Assembly (NCBI GenBank): GCA_963924555.1
Contig: OZ004584.1
Location: 1 to 64,000, forward strand
Source of the DNA: Crambe crambe
Taxonomy: Eukaryota; Porifera; Demospongiae; Poecilosclerida; Crambeidae
DNA: 64,000 nucleotides
Direction of reading: 5' to 3'
In this document: piece after piece, positions 1 to 11,390 of the stretch
Layout: each line of letters begins with the position of its first letter
Numbering within the stretch: position 1 is the stretch's first letter
The notes under the pieces: model-generated
What the model was told of the DNA's origin: nothing
Seen by the model: the letters and a program-made list of their open reading frames with translations, nothing else
Databases searched by the model: none
Position numbers and translations under genes: made by a program

Positions 1-3000
1 CCCTAGCCCTATCCCTAGCCCTAGCCCTAGCCCTAGCCCTAGCCCTAGCCCTAGCCCTAGCCCTAGCCCTAGCCCTAGCCCTAGCCCTAGCCCTAGCCCT
101 AGCCCTAGCCCTAGCCCTAGCCCTAGCCCTAGCCCTAGCCCTAGCCCTAGCCCTAGCCCTAGCCCTAGCCCTAGCCCTAGCCCTAGCCCTAGCCCTAGCC
201 CTAGCCCTAGCCCTAGCCCTAGCCCTAGCCCTAGCCCTAGCCCTAGCCCTAGCCCTAGCCCTAGCCCTAGCCCTAGCCCTAGCCCTAGCCCTAGCCCTAG
301 CCCTAGCCCTAGCCCTAGCCCTAGCCCTAGCCCTAGCCCTAGCCCTAGCCCTAGCCCTAGCCCTAGCCCTAGCCCTAGCCCTAGCCCTAGCCCTAGCCCT
401 AGCCCTAGCCCTAGCCCTAGCCCTAGCCCTAGCCCTAGCCCTAGCCCTAGCCCTAGCCCTAGCCCTAGCCCTAGCCCTAGCCCTAGCCCTAGCCCTAGCC
501 CTAGCCCTAGCCCTAGCCCTAGCCCTAGCCCTAGCCCTAGCCCTAGCCCTAGCCCTAGCCCTAGCCCTAGCCCTAGCCCTAGCCCTAGCCCTAGCCCTAG
601 CCCTAGCCCTAGCCCTAGCCCTAGCCCTAGCCCTAGCCCTAGCCCTAGCCCTAGCCCTAGCCCTAGCCCTAGCCCTAGCCCTAGCCCTAGCCCTAGCCCT
701 AGCCCTAGCCCTAGCCCTAGCCCTAGCCCTAGCCCTAGCCCTAGCCCTAGCCCTAGCCCTAGCCCTAGCCCTAGCCCTAGCCCTAGCCCTAGCCCTAGCC
801 CTAGCCCTAGCCCTAGCCCTAGCCCTAGCCCTAGCCCTAGCCCTAGCCCTAGCCCTAGCCCTAGCCCTAGCCCTAGCCCTAGCCCTAGCCCTAGCCCTAG
901 CCCTAGCCCTAGCCCTAGCCCTAGCCCTAGCCCTAGCCCTAGCCCTAGCCCTAGCCCTAGCCCTAGCCCTAGCCCTAGCCCTAGCCCTAGCCCTAGCCCT
1001 AGCCCTAGCCCTAGCCCTAGCCCTAGCCCTAGCCCTAGCCCTAGCCCTAGCCCTAGCCCTAGCCCTAGCCCTAGCCCTAGCCCTAGCCCTAGCCCTAGCC
1101 CTAGCCCTAGCCCTAGCCCTAGCCCTAGCCCTAGCCCTAGCCCTAGCCCTAGCCCTAGCCCTAGCCCTAGCCCTAGCCCTAGCCCTAGCCCTAGCCCTAG
1201 CCCTAGCCCTAGCCCTAGCCCTAGCCCTAGCCCTAGCCCTAGCCCTAGCCCTAGCCCTAGCCCTAGCCCTAGCCCTAGCCCTAGCCCTAGCCCTAGCCCT
1301 AGCCCTAGCCCTAGCCCTAGCCCTAGCCCTAGCCCTAGCCCTAGCCCTAGCCCTAGCCCTAGCCCTAGCCCTAGCCCTAGCCCTAGCCCTAGCCCTAGCC
1401 CTAGCCCTAGCCCTAGCCCTAGCCCTAGCCCTAGCCCTAGCCCTAGCCCTAGCCCTAGCCCTAGCCCTAGCCCTAGCCCTAGCCCTAGCCCTAGCCCTAG
1501 CCCTAGCCCTAGCCCTAGCCCTAGCCCTAGCCCTAGCCCTAGCCCTAGCCCTAGCCCTAGCCCTAGCCCTAGCCCTAGCCCTAGCCCTAGCCCTAGCCCT
1601 AGCCCTAGCCCTAGCCCTAGCCCTAGCCCTAGCCCTAGCCCTAGCCCTAGCCCTAGCCCTAGCCCTAGCCCTAGCCCTAGCCCTAGCCCTAGCCCTAGCC
1701 CTAGCCCTAGCCCTAGCCCTAGCCCTAGCCCTAGCCCTAGCCCTAGCCCTAGCCCTAGCCCTAGCCCTAGCCCTAGCCCTAGCCCTAGCCCTAGCCCTAG
1801 CCCTAGCCCTAGCCCTAGCCCTAGCCCTAGCCCTAGCCCTAGCCCTAGCCCTAGCCCTAGCCCTAGCCCTAGCCCTAGCCCTAGCCCTAGCCCTAGCCCT
1901 AGCCCTAGCCCTAGCCCTAGCCCTAGCCCTAGCCCTAGCCCTAGCCCTAGCCCTAGCCCTAGCCCTAGCCCTAGCCCTAGCCCTAGCCCTAGCCCTAGCC
2001 CTAGCCCTAGCCCTAGCCCTAGCCCTAGCCCTAGCCCTAGCCCTAGCCCTAGCCCTAGCCCTAGCCCTAGCCCTAGCCCTAGCCCTAGCCCTAGCCCTAG
2101 CCCTAGCCCTAGCCCTAGCCCTAGCCCTAGCCCTAGCCCTAGCCCTAGCCCTAGCCCTAGCCCTAGCCCTAGCCCTAGCCCTAGCCCTAGCCCTAGCCCT
2201 AGCCCTAGCCCTAGCCCTAGCCCTAGCCCTAGCCCTAGCCCTAGCCCTAGCCCTAGCCCTAGCCCTAGCCCTAGCCCTAGCCCTAGCCCTAGCCCTAGCC
2301 CTAGCCCTAGCCCTAGCCCTAGCCCTAGCCCTAGCCCTAGCCCTAGCCCTAGCCCTAGCCCTAGCCCTAGCCCTAGCCCTAGCCCTAGCCCTAGCCCTAG
2401 CCCTAGCCCTAGCCCTAGCCCTAGCCCTAGCCCTAGCCCTAGCCCTAGCCCTAGCCCTAGCCCTAGCCCTAGCCCTAGCCCTAGCCCTAGCCCTAGCCCT
2501 AGCCCTAGCCCTAGCCCTAGCCCTAGCCCTAGCCCTAGCCCTAGCCCTAGCCCTAGCCCTAGCCCTAGCCCTAGCCCTAGCCCTAGCCCTAGCCCTAGCC
2601 CTAGCCCTAGCCCTAGCCCTAGCCCTAGCCCTAGCCCTAGCCCTAGCCCTAGCCCTAGCCCTAGCCCTAGCCCTAGCCCTAGCCCTAGCCCTAGCCCTAG
2701 CCCTAGCCCTAGCCCTAGCCCTAGCCCTAGCCCTAGCCCTAGCCCTAGCCCTAGCCCTAGCCCTAGCCCTAGCCCTAGCCCTAGCCCTAGCCCTAGCCCT
2801 AGCCCTAGCCCTAGCCCTAGCCCTAGCCCTAGCCCTAGCCCTAGCCCTAGCCCTAGCCCTAGCCCTAGCCCTAGCCCTAGCCCTAGCCCTAGCCCTAGCC
2901 CTAGCCCTAGCCCTAGCCCTAGCCCTAGCCCTAGCCCTAGCCCTAGCCCTAGCCCTAGCCCTAGCCCTAGCCCTAGCCCTAGCCCTAGCCCTAGCCCTAG

Positions 3001-5310
3001 CCCTAGCCCTAGCCCTAGCCCTAGCCCTAGCCCTAGCCCTAGCCCTAGCCCTAGCCCTAGCCCTAGCCCTAGCCCTAGCCCTAGCCCTAGCCCTAGCCCT
3101 AGCCCTAGCCCTAGCCCTAGCCCTAGCCCTAGCCCTAGCCCTAGCCCTAGCCCTAGCCCTAGCCCTAGCCCTAGCCCTAGCCCTAGCCCTAGCCCTAGCC
3201 CTAGCCCTAGCCCTAGCCCTAGCCCTAGCCCTAGCCCTAGCCCTAGCCCTAGCCCTAGCCCTAGCCCTAGCCCTAGCCCTAGCCCTAGCCCTAGCCCTAG
3301 CCCTAGCCCTAGCCCTAGCCCTAGCCCTAGCCCTAGCCCTAGCCCTAGCCCTAGCCCTAGCCCTAGCCCTAGCCCTAGCCCTAGCCCTAGCCCTAGCCCT
3401 AGCCCTAGCCCTAGCCCTAGCCCTAGCCCTAGCCCTAGCCCTAGCCCTAGCCCTAGCCCTAGCCCTAGCCCTAGCCCTAGCCCTAGCCCTAGCCCTAGCC
3501 CTAGCCCTAGCCCTAGCCCTAGCCCTAGCCCTAGCCCTAGCCCTAGCCCTAGCCCTAGCCCTAGCCCTAGCCCTAGCCCTAGCCCTAGCCCTAGCCCTAG
3601 CCCTAGCCCTAGCCCTAGCCCTAGCCCTAGCCCTAGCCCTAGCCCTAGCCCTAGCCCTAGCCCTAGCCCTAGCCCTAGCCCTAGCCCTAGCCCTAGCCCT
3701 AGCCCTAGCCCTAGCCCTAGCCCTAGCCCTAGCCCTAGCCCTAGCCCTAGCCCTAGCCCTAGCCCTAGCCCTAGCCCTAGCCCTAGCCCTAGCCCTAGCC
3801 CTAGCCCTAGCCCTAGCCCTAGCCCTAGCCCTAGCCCTAGCCCTAGCCCTAGCCCTAGCCCTAGCCCTAGCCCTAGCCCTAGCCCTAGCCCTAGCCCTAG
3901 CCCTAGCCCTAGCCCTAGCCCTAGCCCTAGCCCTAGCCCTAGCCCTAGCCCTAGCCCTAGCCCTAGCCCTAGCCCTAGCCCTAGCCCTAGCCCTAGCCCT
4001 AGCCCTAGCCCTAGCCCTAGCCCTAGCCCTAGCCCTAGCCCTAGCCCTAGCCCTAGCCCTAGCCCTAGCCCTAGCCCTAGCCCTAGCCCTAGCCCTAGCC
4101 CTAGCCCTAGCCCTAGCCCTAGCCCTAGCCCTAGCCCTAGCCCTAGCCCTAGCCCTAGCCCTAGCCCTAGCCCTAGCCCTAGCCCTAGCCCTAGCCCTAG
4201 CCCTAGCCCTAGCCCTAGCCCTAGCCCTAGCCCTAGCCCTAGCCCTAGCCCTAGCCCTAGCCCTAGCCCTAGCCCTAGCCCTAGCCCTAGCCCTAGCCCT
4301 AGCCCTAGCCCTAGCCCTAGCCCTAGCCCTAGCCCTAGCCCTAGCCCTAGCCCTAGCCCTAGCCCTAGCCCTAGCCCTAGCCCTAGCCCTAGCCCTAGCC
4401 CTAGCCCTAGCCCTAGCCCTAGCCCTAGCCCTAGCCCTAGCCCTAGCCCTAGCCCTAGCCCTAGCCCTAGCCCTAGCCCTAGCCCTAGCCCTAGCCCTAG
4501 CCCTAGCCCTAGCCCTAGCCCTAGCCCTAGCCCTAGCCCTAGCCCTAGCCCTAGCCCTAGCCCTAGCCCTAGCCCTAGCCCTAGCCCTAGCCCTAGCCCT
4601 AGCCCTAGCCCTAGCCCTAGCCCTAGCCCTAGCCCTAGCCCTAGCCCTAGCCCTAGCCCTAGCCCTAGCCCTAGCCCTAGCCCTAGCCCTAGCCCTAGCC
4701 CTAGCCCTAGCCCTAGCCCTAGCCCTAGCCCTAGCCCTAGCCCTAGCCCTAGCCCTAGCCCTAGCCCTAGCCCTAGCCCTAGCCCTAGCCCTAGCCCTAG
4801 CCCTAGCCCTAGCCCTAGCCCTAGCCCTAGCCCTAGCCCTAGCCCTAGCCCTAGCCCTAGCCCTAGCCCTAGCCCTAGCCCTAGCCCTAGCCCTAGCCCT
4901 AGCCCTAGCCCTAGCCCTAGCCCTAGCCCTAGCCCTAGCCCTAGCCCTAGCCCTAGCCCTAGCCCTAGCCCTAGCCCTAGCCCTAGCCCTAGCCCTAGCC
5001 CTAGCCCTAGCCCTAGCCCTAGCCCTAGCCCTAGCCCTAGCCCTAGCCCTAGCCCTAGCCCTAGCCCTAGCCCTAGCCCTAGCCCTAGCCCTAGCCCTAG
5101 CCCTAGCCCTAGCCCTAGCCCTAGCCCTAGCCCTAGCCCTAGCCCTAGCCCTAGCCCTAGCCCTAGCCCTAGCCCTAGCCCTAGCCCTAGCCCTAGCCCT
5201 AGCCCTAGCCCTAGCCCTAGCCCTAGCCCTAGCCCTAGCCCTAGCCCTAGCCCTAGCCCTAGCCCTAGCCCTAGCCCTAGCCCTAGCCCTAGCCCTAGCC
5301 CTAGCCCTAG
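1..5310. repeat. Telomere, (CCCTAG)n, 885 units
   Basis: The window begins with uninterrupted head-to-tail CCCTAG hexamers. The only deviation I see is the second unit (bases 7-12), which reads CCCTAT. With the C-rich strand running inward from base 1, the G-rich strand reads CTAGGG toward the chromosome end, which is the correct polarity for a left telomere. The array stops sharply at 5310 and unique sequence follows. The hexamer differs by one base from the usual animal repeat (CCCTAA/TTAGGG). Length and purity fit a telomerase-made array; an internal satellite is unlikely because the array starts at base 1. Confidence 0.95.
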
Positions 5311-5844
5311 CTATGGAGTGGGGGATGCCTGAGGTTTTGCCTCACCTAACCTAGAGAAACCTAGGTTCCCTTAGGGCTAAAAATCGCCCCCATGCCGAGA
5401 AACCTTGGCCCTTGAGGGCAAAATCGATCTCGAAAACTAGGGATTTAAAGAAAACTGAAGAAACCTCAGGTTTAACCTGAGGTTAGGTTTCGAGCCTGAG
5501 GGCAAACCTGATAAACATGGGGGCCAGGTTCGGTAGCATGAGGGAAATATCCCTAAAGCTACCTTAACCTTGCCCTCATGAGCACCCGGTTATCCCTCGT
5601 GGCAACATAACCTGGCCCTTAGGACTAAAAACTGGTCTTATTTTGAGTTGAGGGATGGTTTTGATGCCACAAGGGTCAGGTTACCAACCTTGGGGGATAA
5701 CCTACAGTTTTCTTTTGAGCAAGGCCCTCATGGCATCCCTCATGGATAATATCGAGCCCTAATGGCTAAAAAAACGTCCCTTAGGACTAAAAAAATGCCC
5801 TCACGGCTAAATTCGAGGCCCCCATGGTCGTTTTCGACCAATTA
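5311..5844. other. Telomere-adjacent subtelomeric sequence, no gene
   Basis: About 530 bp lie between the telomere and the first satellite. There is no usable reading frame. The sequence is rich in short words such as AACCT, CCTAACC, CCCTTAGG and CCTCATGG, which recur in the satellites further in. It looks like degenerate satellite, not a unique gene region. Confidence 0.7.
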
Positions 5845-8510
5845 TCAAACCTGATCAAACCTGATCAAACCTAGGGGGCCCCAAAAATAGCCATGAATGG
5901 GTAGAAAACAGTCAGGAGGGATAACCTGAGAAGCATGGGGGATAACCTCTGAATAAAATCCCCCCAGGACATTTAACCTTGCCCCCATGAGCACTACAGA
6001 TCCCCCAGGGGGTGTACATTTGCCCTTCGGGCCGATTTTGACCTCTAACCTCAACCTAACCTAACCTGAACCTAACCTGAAGAAACCTGAATGGGTGGAA
6101 AACAGTCAGGAGGGATAACCTGAGAAGCATGAGGGATAATTTCGTGGTAATCCAGATGAAAATGCCCCCAGGACAGCTAACCCTGCCCTCATGTACCATA
6201 GAGATCCCCTAGGGGGTGTACATATGCCCTTAGGGCTGATTTGGACCTCTAACCTCAACCTAACCTCAACCTAACCTAACCTGAAGAAACCTGAAGAAAC
6301 CTGAAGAAACCTGAATGGGTGGAAAACAGTCAGGAGGGATAACCTGAGAAGCATGAGGGATAATTTCGTGGTAATCCAGATGAAATTGCCCCCAGGACAG
6401 CTAACCCTGCCCCCATGTGCCTTAGAGATCCCCTAGGGGGTGTACATATGCCCTTAGGGCCGATTTGGACCTCTAACCTCAACCTAACCTCAACCTAACC
6501 TAACCTGAAGAAACCTGAAGAAACCTGAATGGGTGGAAAACAGTCAGGAGGGATAACCTGAGAAGCATGAGGGATAATTTCGTGGTAATCCAGATGAAAT
6601 TGCCCCCAGGACAGCTAACCCTGCCCCCATGTGCCATAGAGATCCCCTAGGGGGTGTACATATGCCCTTAGGGCCGATTTGGACCTCTAACCTCAACCTA
6701 ACCTCAACCTAACCTAACCTGAAGAAACCTGAAGAAACCTGAAGAAACCTGAATGGGTGGAAAACAGTCAGGAGGGATAACCTGAGAAGCATGAGGGATA
6801 ACCTCGTGGTAGTCCGGATGAAAATGCCCCCAGGACAGCTAACCCTGCCCTCATGTGCCATAGAGATCCCCTAGGGGGTGTACATATGCCCTTCAGGCCG
6901 ATTTGGACCTCTAACCTCAACCTAACCTCAACCTAACCTAACCTGAAGAAACCTGAAGAAACCTGAAGAAACCTGAATGGGTGGAAAACAGTCAGGAGGG
7001 ATAACCCGAGAGGCATGGGGGATAACCTCGTGGTAGTCCGGATGAAAATGCCCCCAGGACAGCTAACCCTGCCCTCATGTACCATAGAGATCCCCTAGGG
7101 GGTGTACATATGCCCTTAGGGCCGATTTGGACCTCTAACCTCAACCTAACCTCAACCTAACCTAACCTGAAGAAACCTGAAGAAACCTGAAGAAACCTGA
7201 ATGGGTGGAAAACAGTCAGGAGGGATAACCTGAGAAGCATGAGGGATAATTTCGTGGTAATCCAGATGAAATTGCCCCCAGGACAGCTAACCCTGCCCCC
7301 ATGTGCCATAGAGATCCCCTAGGGGGTGTACATATGCCCTTAGGGCCGATTTGGACCTCTAACCTCAACCTAACCTCAACCTAACCTAACCTGAAGAAAC
7401 CTGAAGAAACCTGAATGGGTGGAAAACAGTCAGGAGGGATAACCTGAGAAGCATGAGGGATAATTTCGTGGTAATCCAGATGAAATTGCCCCCAGGACAG
7501 CTAACCCTGCCCCCATGTGCCATAGAGATCCCCTAGGGGGTGTACATATGCCCTTAGGGCCGATTTGGACCTCTAACCTCAACCTAACCTCAACCTAACC
7601 TAACCTGAAGAAACCTGAAGAAACCTGAATGGGTGGAAAACAGTCAGGAGGGATAACCTGAGAAGCATGAGGGATAATTTCGTGGTAATCCAGATGAAAT
7701 TGCCCCCAGGACAGCTAACCCTGCCCCCATGTGCCATAGAGATCCCCTAGAGGGTGTACATATGCCCTTAGGGCCGATTTGGACCTCTAACCTCAACCTA
7801 ACCTCAACCTAACCTAACCTGAAGAAACCTGAAGAAACCTGAAGAAACCTGAATGGGTGGAAAACAGTCAGGAGGGATAACCTGAGAAGCATGAGGGATA
7901 ACTTCGTGGTAGTCCGGATGAAAATGCCCCCAGGACAGCTAACCCTGCCCTCATGTGCCATAGAGATCCCCTAGGGGGTGTACATATGCCCTTCAGGCCG
8001 ATTTGGACCTCTAACCTCAACCTAACCTCAACCTAACCTAACCTGAAGAAACCTGAAGAAACCTGAAGAAACCTGAATGGGTGGAAAACAGTCAGGAGGG
8101 ATAACCCGAGAGGCATGGGGGATAACCTCGTGGTAGTCCGGATGAAAATGCCCCCAGGACAGCTAACCCTGCCCTCATGTACCATAGAGATCCCCTAGGG
8201 GGTGTACATATGCCCTTAGGGCCGATTTGGACCTCTAACCTCAACCTAACCTCAACCTAACCTAACCTGAAGAAACCTGAAGAAACCTGAAGAAACCTGA
8301 ATGGGTGGAAAACAGTCAGGAGGGATAACCTGAGAAGCATGAGGGATAATTTCGTGGTAATCCAGATGAAATTGCCCCCAGGACAGCTAACCCTGCCCCC
8401 ATGTGCCATAGAGATCCCCTAGGGGGTGTACATATGCCCTTCGGGCCGATTTGGACCTCTAACCTCAACCTAACCTAACCTGAACCTAACCTGAAGAAAC
8501 CTGAAGAAAT
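5845..8510. repeat. Subtelomeric satellite, 214/224-bp units, about 12 copies
   Basis: The word ATGGGTGGAAAACAGTC recurs at 6091, 6315, 6529, 6753, 6977, 7201, 7415, 7629, 7853, 8077 and 8301, with a diverged copy near 5897. Spacing is 214 or 224 bp; the 10-bp difference is one more or fewer copy of an inner GAAGAAACCT repeat. Units fall into two types: one with TTTCGTGGTAATCCAGATG and one with CTCGTGGTAGTCCGGATG or close variants. The type order repeats along the array, so it also grew by block duplication. Each unit carries a stretch of AACCTCAACCTAACC words. No coding potential. Confidence 0.93.
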
Positions 8511-8525
8511 CTGAGGGCTTATCTC

Positions 8526-8845
8526 CTTAACCTGTAGGTTGAGGTCTTAACCCAGGGGCACCTAATTTAGCCATGTAGGTTTATAACCTCAACCTGTATT
8601 AACCCGGGGGCACCTAATTTAGCCATGTAGGTTTATAACCTCAACCTGTATTAACCCGGGGGCACCTAATTTAGCCATGTAGGTTTATAACCTCAACCTG
8701 TATTAACCCGGGGGCACCTAATTTAGCCATGTAGGTTTATAACCTCAACCTGTATTAACCCGGGGGCACCTAATTTAGCCATGTAGGTTTATAACCTCAA
8801 CCTGTATTAACCCGGGGCACCTAATTTAGCCATGTAGGTTATATA
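8526..8845. repeat. 52-bp satellite, six copies
   Basis: The word CACCTAATTTAGCCATGTAG recurs at 8559, 8611, 8663, 8715, 8767 and 8818, so the period is 52 bp with a last unit of 51 bp. Copies are nearly identical apart from the first. There are no spacers of independent sequence, so this is a plain tandem array. Confidence 0.92.
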
Positions 8846-8854
8846 CTTTGAAAT

Positions 8855-9108
8855 CTAGCCCTTCCGAGTTGCATCTTGCCCTAATCATCCCTTCCAAGTT
8901 GCATCTAGCCCTAGTCATCCCTTCCGAGTTGCATCTAGCCCTAGTCATCCCTTCCGAGTTGCATCTAGCCCTAGTCATCCCTTCTGAGTTGCATTTAGCC
9001 CTAGACATCCCTTCCAAGTTGCATCTAGCCCTAGACATCCCTTCCAAGTTGAATCTAGCTCTAGTCATCCTTTCCGAGTTGCATCTAGCCCTAGTCATCC
9101 CTTCTATG
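8855..9108. repeat. 30-bp minisatellite containing the telomeric hexamer
   Basis: Eight to nine units of about 30 bp share the core TTCCGAGTTGCATCTAGCCC followed by TAGTCATCCC. Most units contain TAGCCCTAG, that is one full CCCTAG hexamer. Open frames on both strands (8848-9117 plus, 8826-9164 minus) are only the repeat read as protein, because 30 is divisible by three. Confidence 0.88.
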
Positions 9109-10905
9109 AAACCATGAAGGATATTCACTGAGACGTGCAAGCCAGGAGGGAAAGGTAAGGTCATAGCTAGGAGGGATGATATATCTGGTCACCAATTGTC
9201 CTCTCAGAATCCATGGGGGCCACCAATTGTCCTCCTAGAAGTATCTGAAATTTCAAAGTCCCAGAATATCCAGGAAGGATCGAATACGAAACCATGAAGG
9301 ATATTCACTGAGATGTGCAAGCCAGGAGGGAAAGGTAAGGTCATAGCTAGGAGGGATGATATATCTGGCCCATGGGGGTCACCAATTGTCCTCCCAGAAT
9401 CCATGGGGGTCACCAATTGTCCTCTCAGGATCCATGGGGGCCACCAATTGTCCTCCAAGAATCCATGGGGGCCACCAATTGTCCTCCAAGAAGGAGCTGA
9501 AATTTCAAAGTCCCAGAATATCCAGGAAGGATCGAATACGAAACCATGAAGGATATTCACTGAGATATGCAAGCCAGGAGGGAAAGGTAAGGTCATAGCT
9601 AGGAGGGATGATATATCTGGTCACCAATTGTCCTCTCAGAATCCATGGGGGCCACCAATTGTCCTCCTAGAAGTATCTGAAATTTCAAAGTCCCAGAATA
9701 TCCAGGAAGGATCGAATACGAAACCATGAAGGATATTCACTGAGACGTGCAAGCCAGGAGGGAAAGGTAAGGTCATAGCTAGGAGGGATGATATATCTGG
9801 CCCATGGGGGATCACCAAGTGTCCTCCCAGAATCCATGGGGGTCACCAATTGTCCTCTCAGGATCCATGGGGGCCACCAATTGTCCTCCAAGAATCCATG
9901 GGGGCCACCAATTGTCCTCCAAGAAGGAGCTGAAATTTCAAAGTCCCAGAATATCCAGGAAGGATCGAATATGAAACCATGAAGGATATTCACTGAGATG
10001 TGCAAGCCAGGAGGGAAAGGTAAGGTCATAGCTAGGAGGGATGATGGGGGTCACCAATTGTCCTCTCAGGATCCATGGGGGCCACCAATTGTCCTCCAAG
10101 AATCCATGGGGGCCACCAATTGTCCTCCAAGAAGGAGCTGAAATTTCAAAGTCCCAGAATATCCAGGAAGGATCGAATACGAAACCATGAAGGATATTCA
10201 CTGAGATGTGCAAGCCAGGAGGGAAAGGTAAGGTCATAGCTAGGAGGGATGATATATCTGGCCCATGGGGGGTCACCAATTGTCCTCCCAGAATCCATGG
10301 GGGTCACCAATTGTCCTCTCAGGATCCATGGGGGCCACCAATTGTCCTCCAAGAATCCATGGGGGCCACCAATTGTCCTCCAAGAAGGAGCTGAAATTTC
10401 AAAGTCCCAGAATATCCAGGAAGGATCGAATACGAAACCATGAAGGATATTCACTGAGATGTGCAAGCCAGGAGGGAAAGGTAAGGTCATAGCTAGGAGG
10501 GATGATATATCTGGCCCATGGGGGTCACCAATTGTCCTCCCAGAATCCATGGGGGTCACCAATTGTCCTCTCAGGATCCATGGGGGCCACCAATTGTCCT
10601 CCAAGAATCCATGGGGGCCACCAATCGTCCTCCAAGAAGGAGCTGAAATTTCAAAGTCCCAGAATATCCAGGAAGGATCGAATACGAAACCATGAAGGAT
10701 ATCCACTGAGATGTGCAAGGTAAGGTCATAGCTAGGAGGGATGATATATCTGGCCCATGGGGGTCACCAATTGTCCTCTCAGAATCCATGGGGGCCACCA
10801 ATTGTCCTCCTAGAAGTATCTGAAATTTCAAGGTCCCATAATATCCAGGAAGGATCCATGAAGGATATTCACCGAGACGTGCAAGCCGGGAGGGAAAGAT
10901 AAAAA
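9109..10905. repeat. Composite satellite, 166-253-bp units
   Basis: The word CCATGAAGGATAT recurs at 9112, 9292, 9544, 9724, 9977, 10185, 10438, 10690 and 10856, giving units of 180, 252, 180, 253, 208, 253, 252 and 166 bp. Each unit has a constant part (about 100 bp around AAGCCAGGAGGGAAAGGTAA and a part with GAATATCCAGGAAGGAT) and a variable number of inner modules of about 31-36 bp built on CATGGGGGTCACCAATTG. Gain and loss of the inner module explains the size classes. Apparent proteins of 60-190 residues on both strands are repeat artefacts. Confidence 0.9.
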
Positions 10906-11125
10906 AGAGACGACTCTATTCCGAAGAAGAATACTCAATCCTAAAGAGATATTTCGACTAATCAATCATTCTCACAAAAAACAGTTCTAATGTAATCAAT
11001 CATTCTCACAATTTCTTTATATTTAAAATCAAGTCTCACAATTCAATTATAAAAAATTTTTCCTCTCGATTAGGACTAGAAATTTAGATACTTTTGGCTG
11101 GACATCCCTCCTAGCTATACACTTG
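10904..11125 (-). repeat. Inverted, deleted copy of the 12.4-12.8 kb segment
   Basis: Bases 10905-10960 are the reverse complement of about 12718-12772 (inside the 129-residue frame). The following part, with AATCAATCATTCTCAC and the motif near 11100-11120, is the reverse complement of about 12424-12545. About 170 bp present in the right-hand copy (roughly 12546-12717) are missing here. The result is an inverted repeat whose arms flank about 1.3 kb of satellite. Confidence 0.8.
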
Positions 11126-11390
11126 CTGGTGGTTGAGGGGTGGAGTTTGATGTGCTTTGGGAAGGCGTGGCCACAACTTCTTGTGCATTACCATGACTTG
11201 AGGGACTTTTGTAATCTCTATCAGGCCTTTAGGGACTTTGAATGGACTTGAGGGACTTAAGTGTACTTGGTAATACTTCCAAATGTAGGAATAGACTTGA
11301 GGGACATCTACTGTGCATTACCATGACTTGAGGGACTTCATAAATACTTAACTAACCTCATGGATACTTTACCTCAACCCCTGTTAACGA
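11126..11390. repeat. Direct copy of the 12.77-13.27 kb segment (GACTTGAGGGACTT repeats)
   Basis: The stretch around 11140-11180, with TTTGATGTGCTTTGGGAAGG, is a direct copy of 12785-12825. From 11186 it carries dispersed copies of GACTTGAGGGACTT and ends in the same lead-in to the second 52-bp satellite as is seen at 13250-13300. Compared with the right-hand copy, sequence that encodes the start of the 129-residue frame is missing here. Confidence 0.75.

Noticed and set aside
1..5310. Reading the telomere as an assembly filler or a bacterial repeat
   Set aside because: Polarity, sharp junction, matching interstitial tract and subtelomeric satellites all fit a real eukaryotic chromosome end.
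8526..8845. Regular 52-bp repeats that could be taken for a CRISPR array
   Set aside because: The whole unit repeats with no unique spacers, there are no cas genes, and the context is eukaryotic subtelomere.
8826..10831. More than a dozen overlapping open frames of 60-190 residues on both strands
   Set aside because: All are tandem-repeat sequence read in several frames; the same words recur in every unit and both strands are open together.
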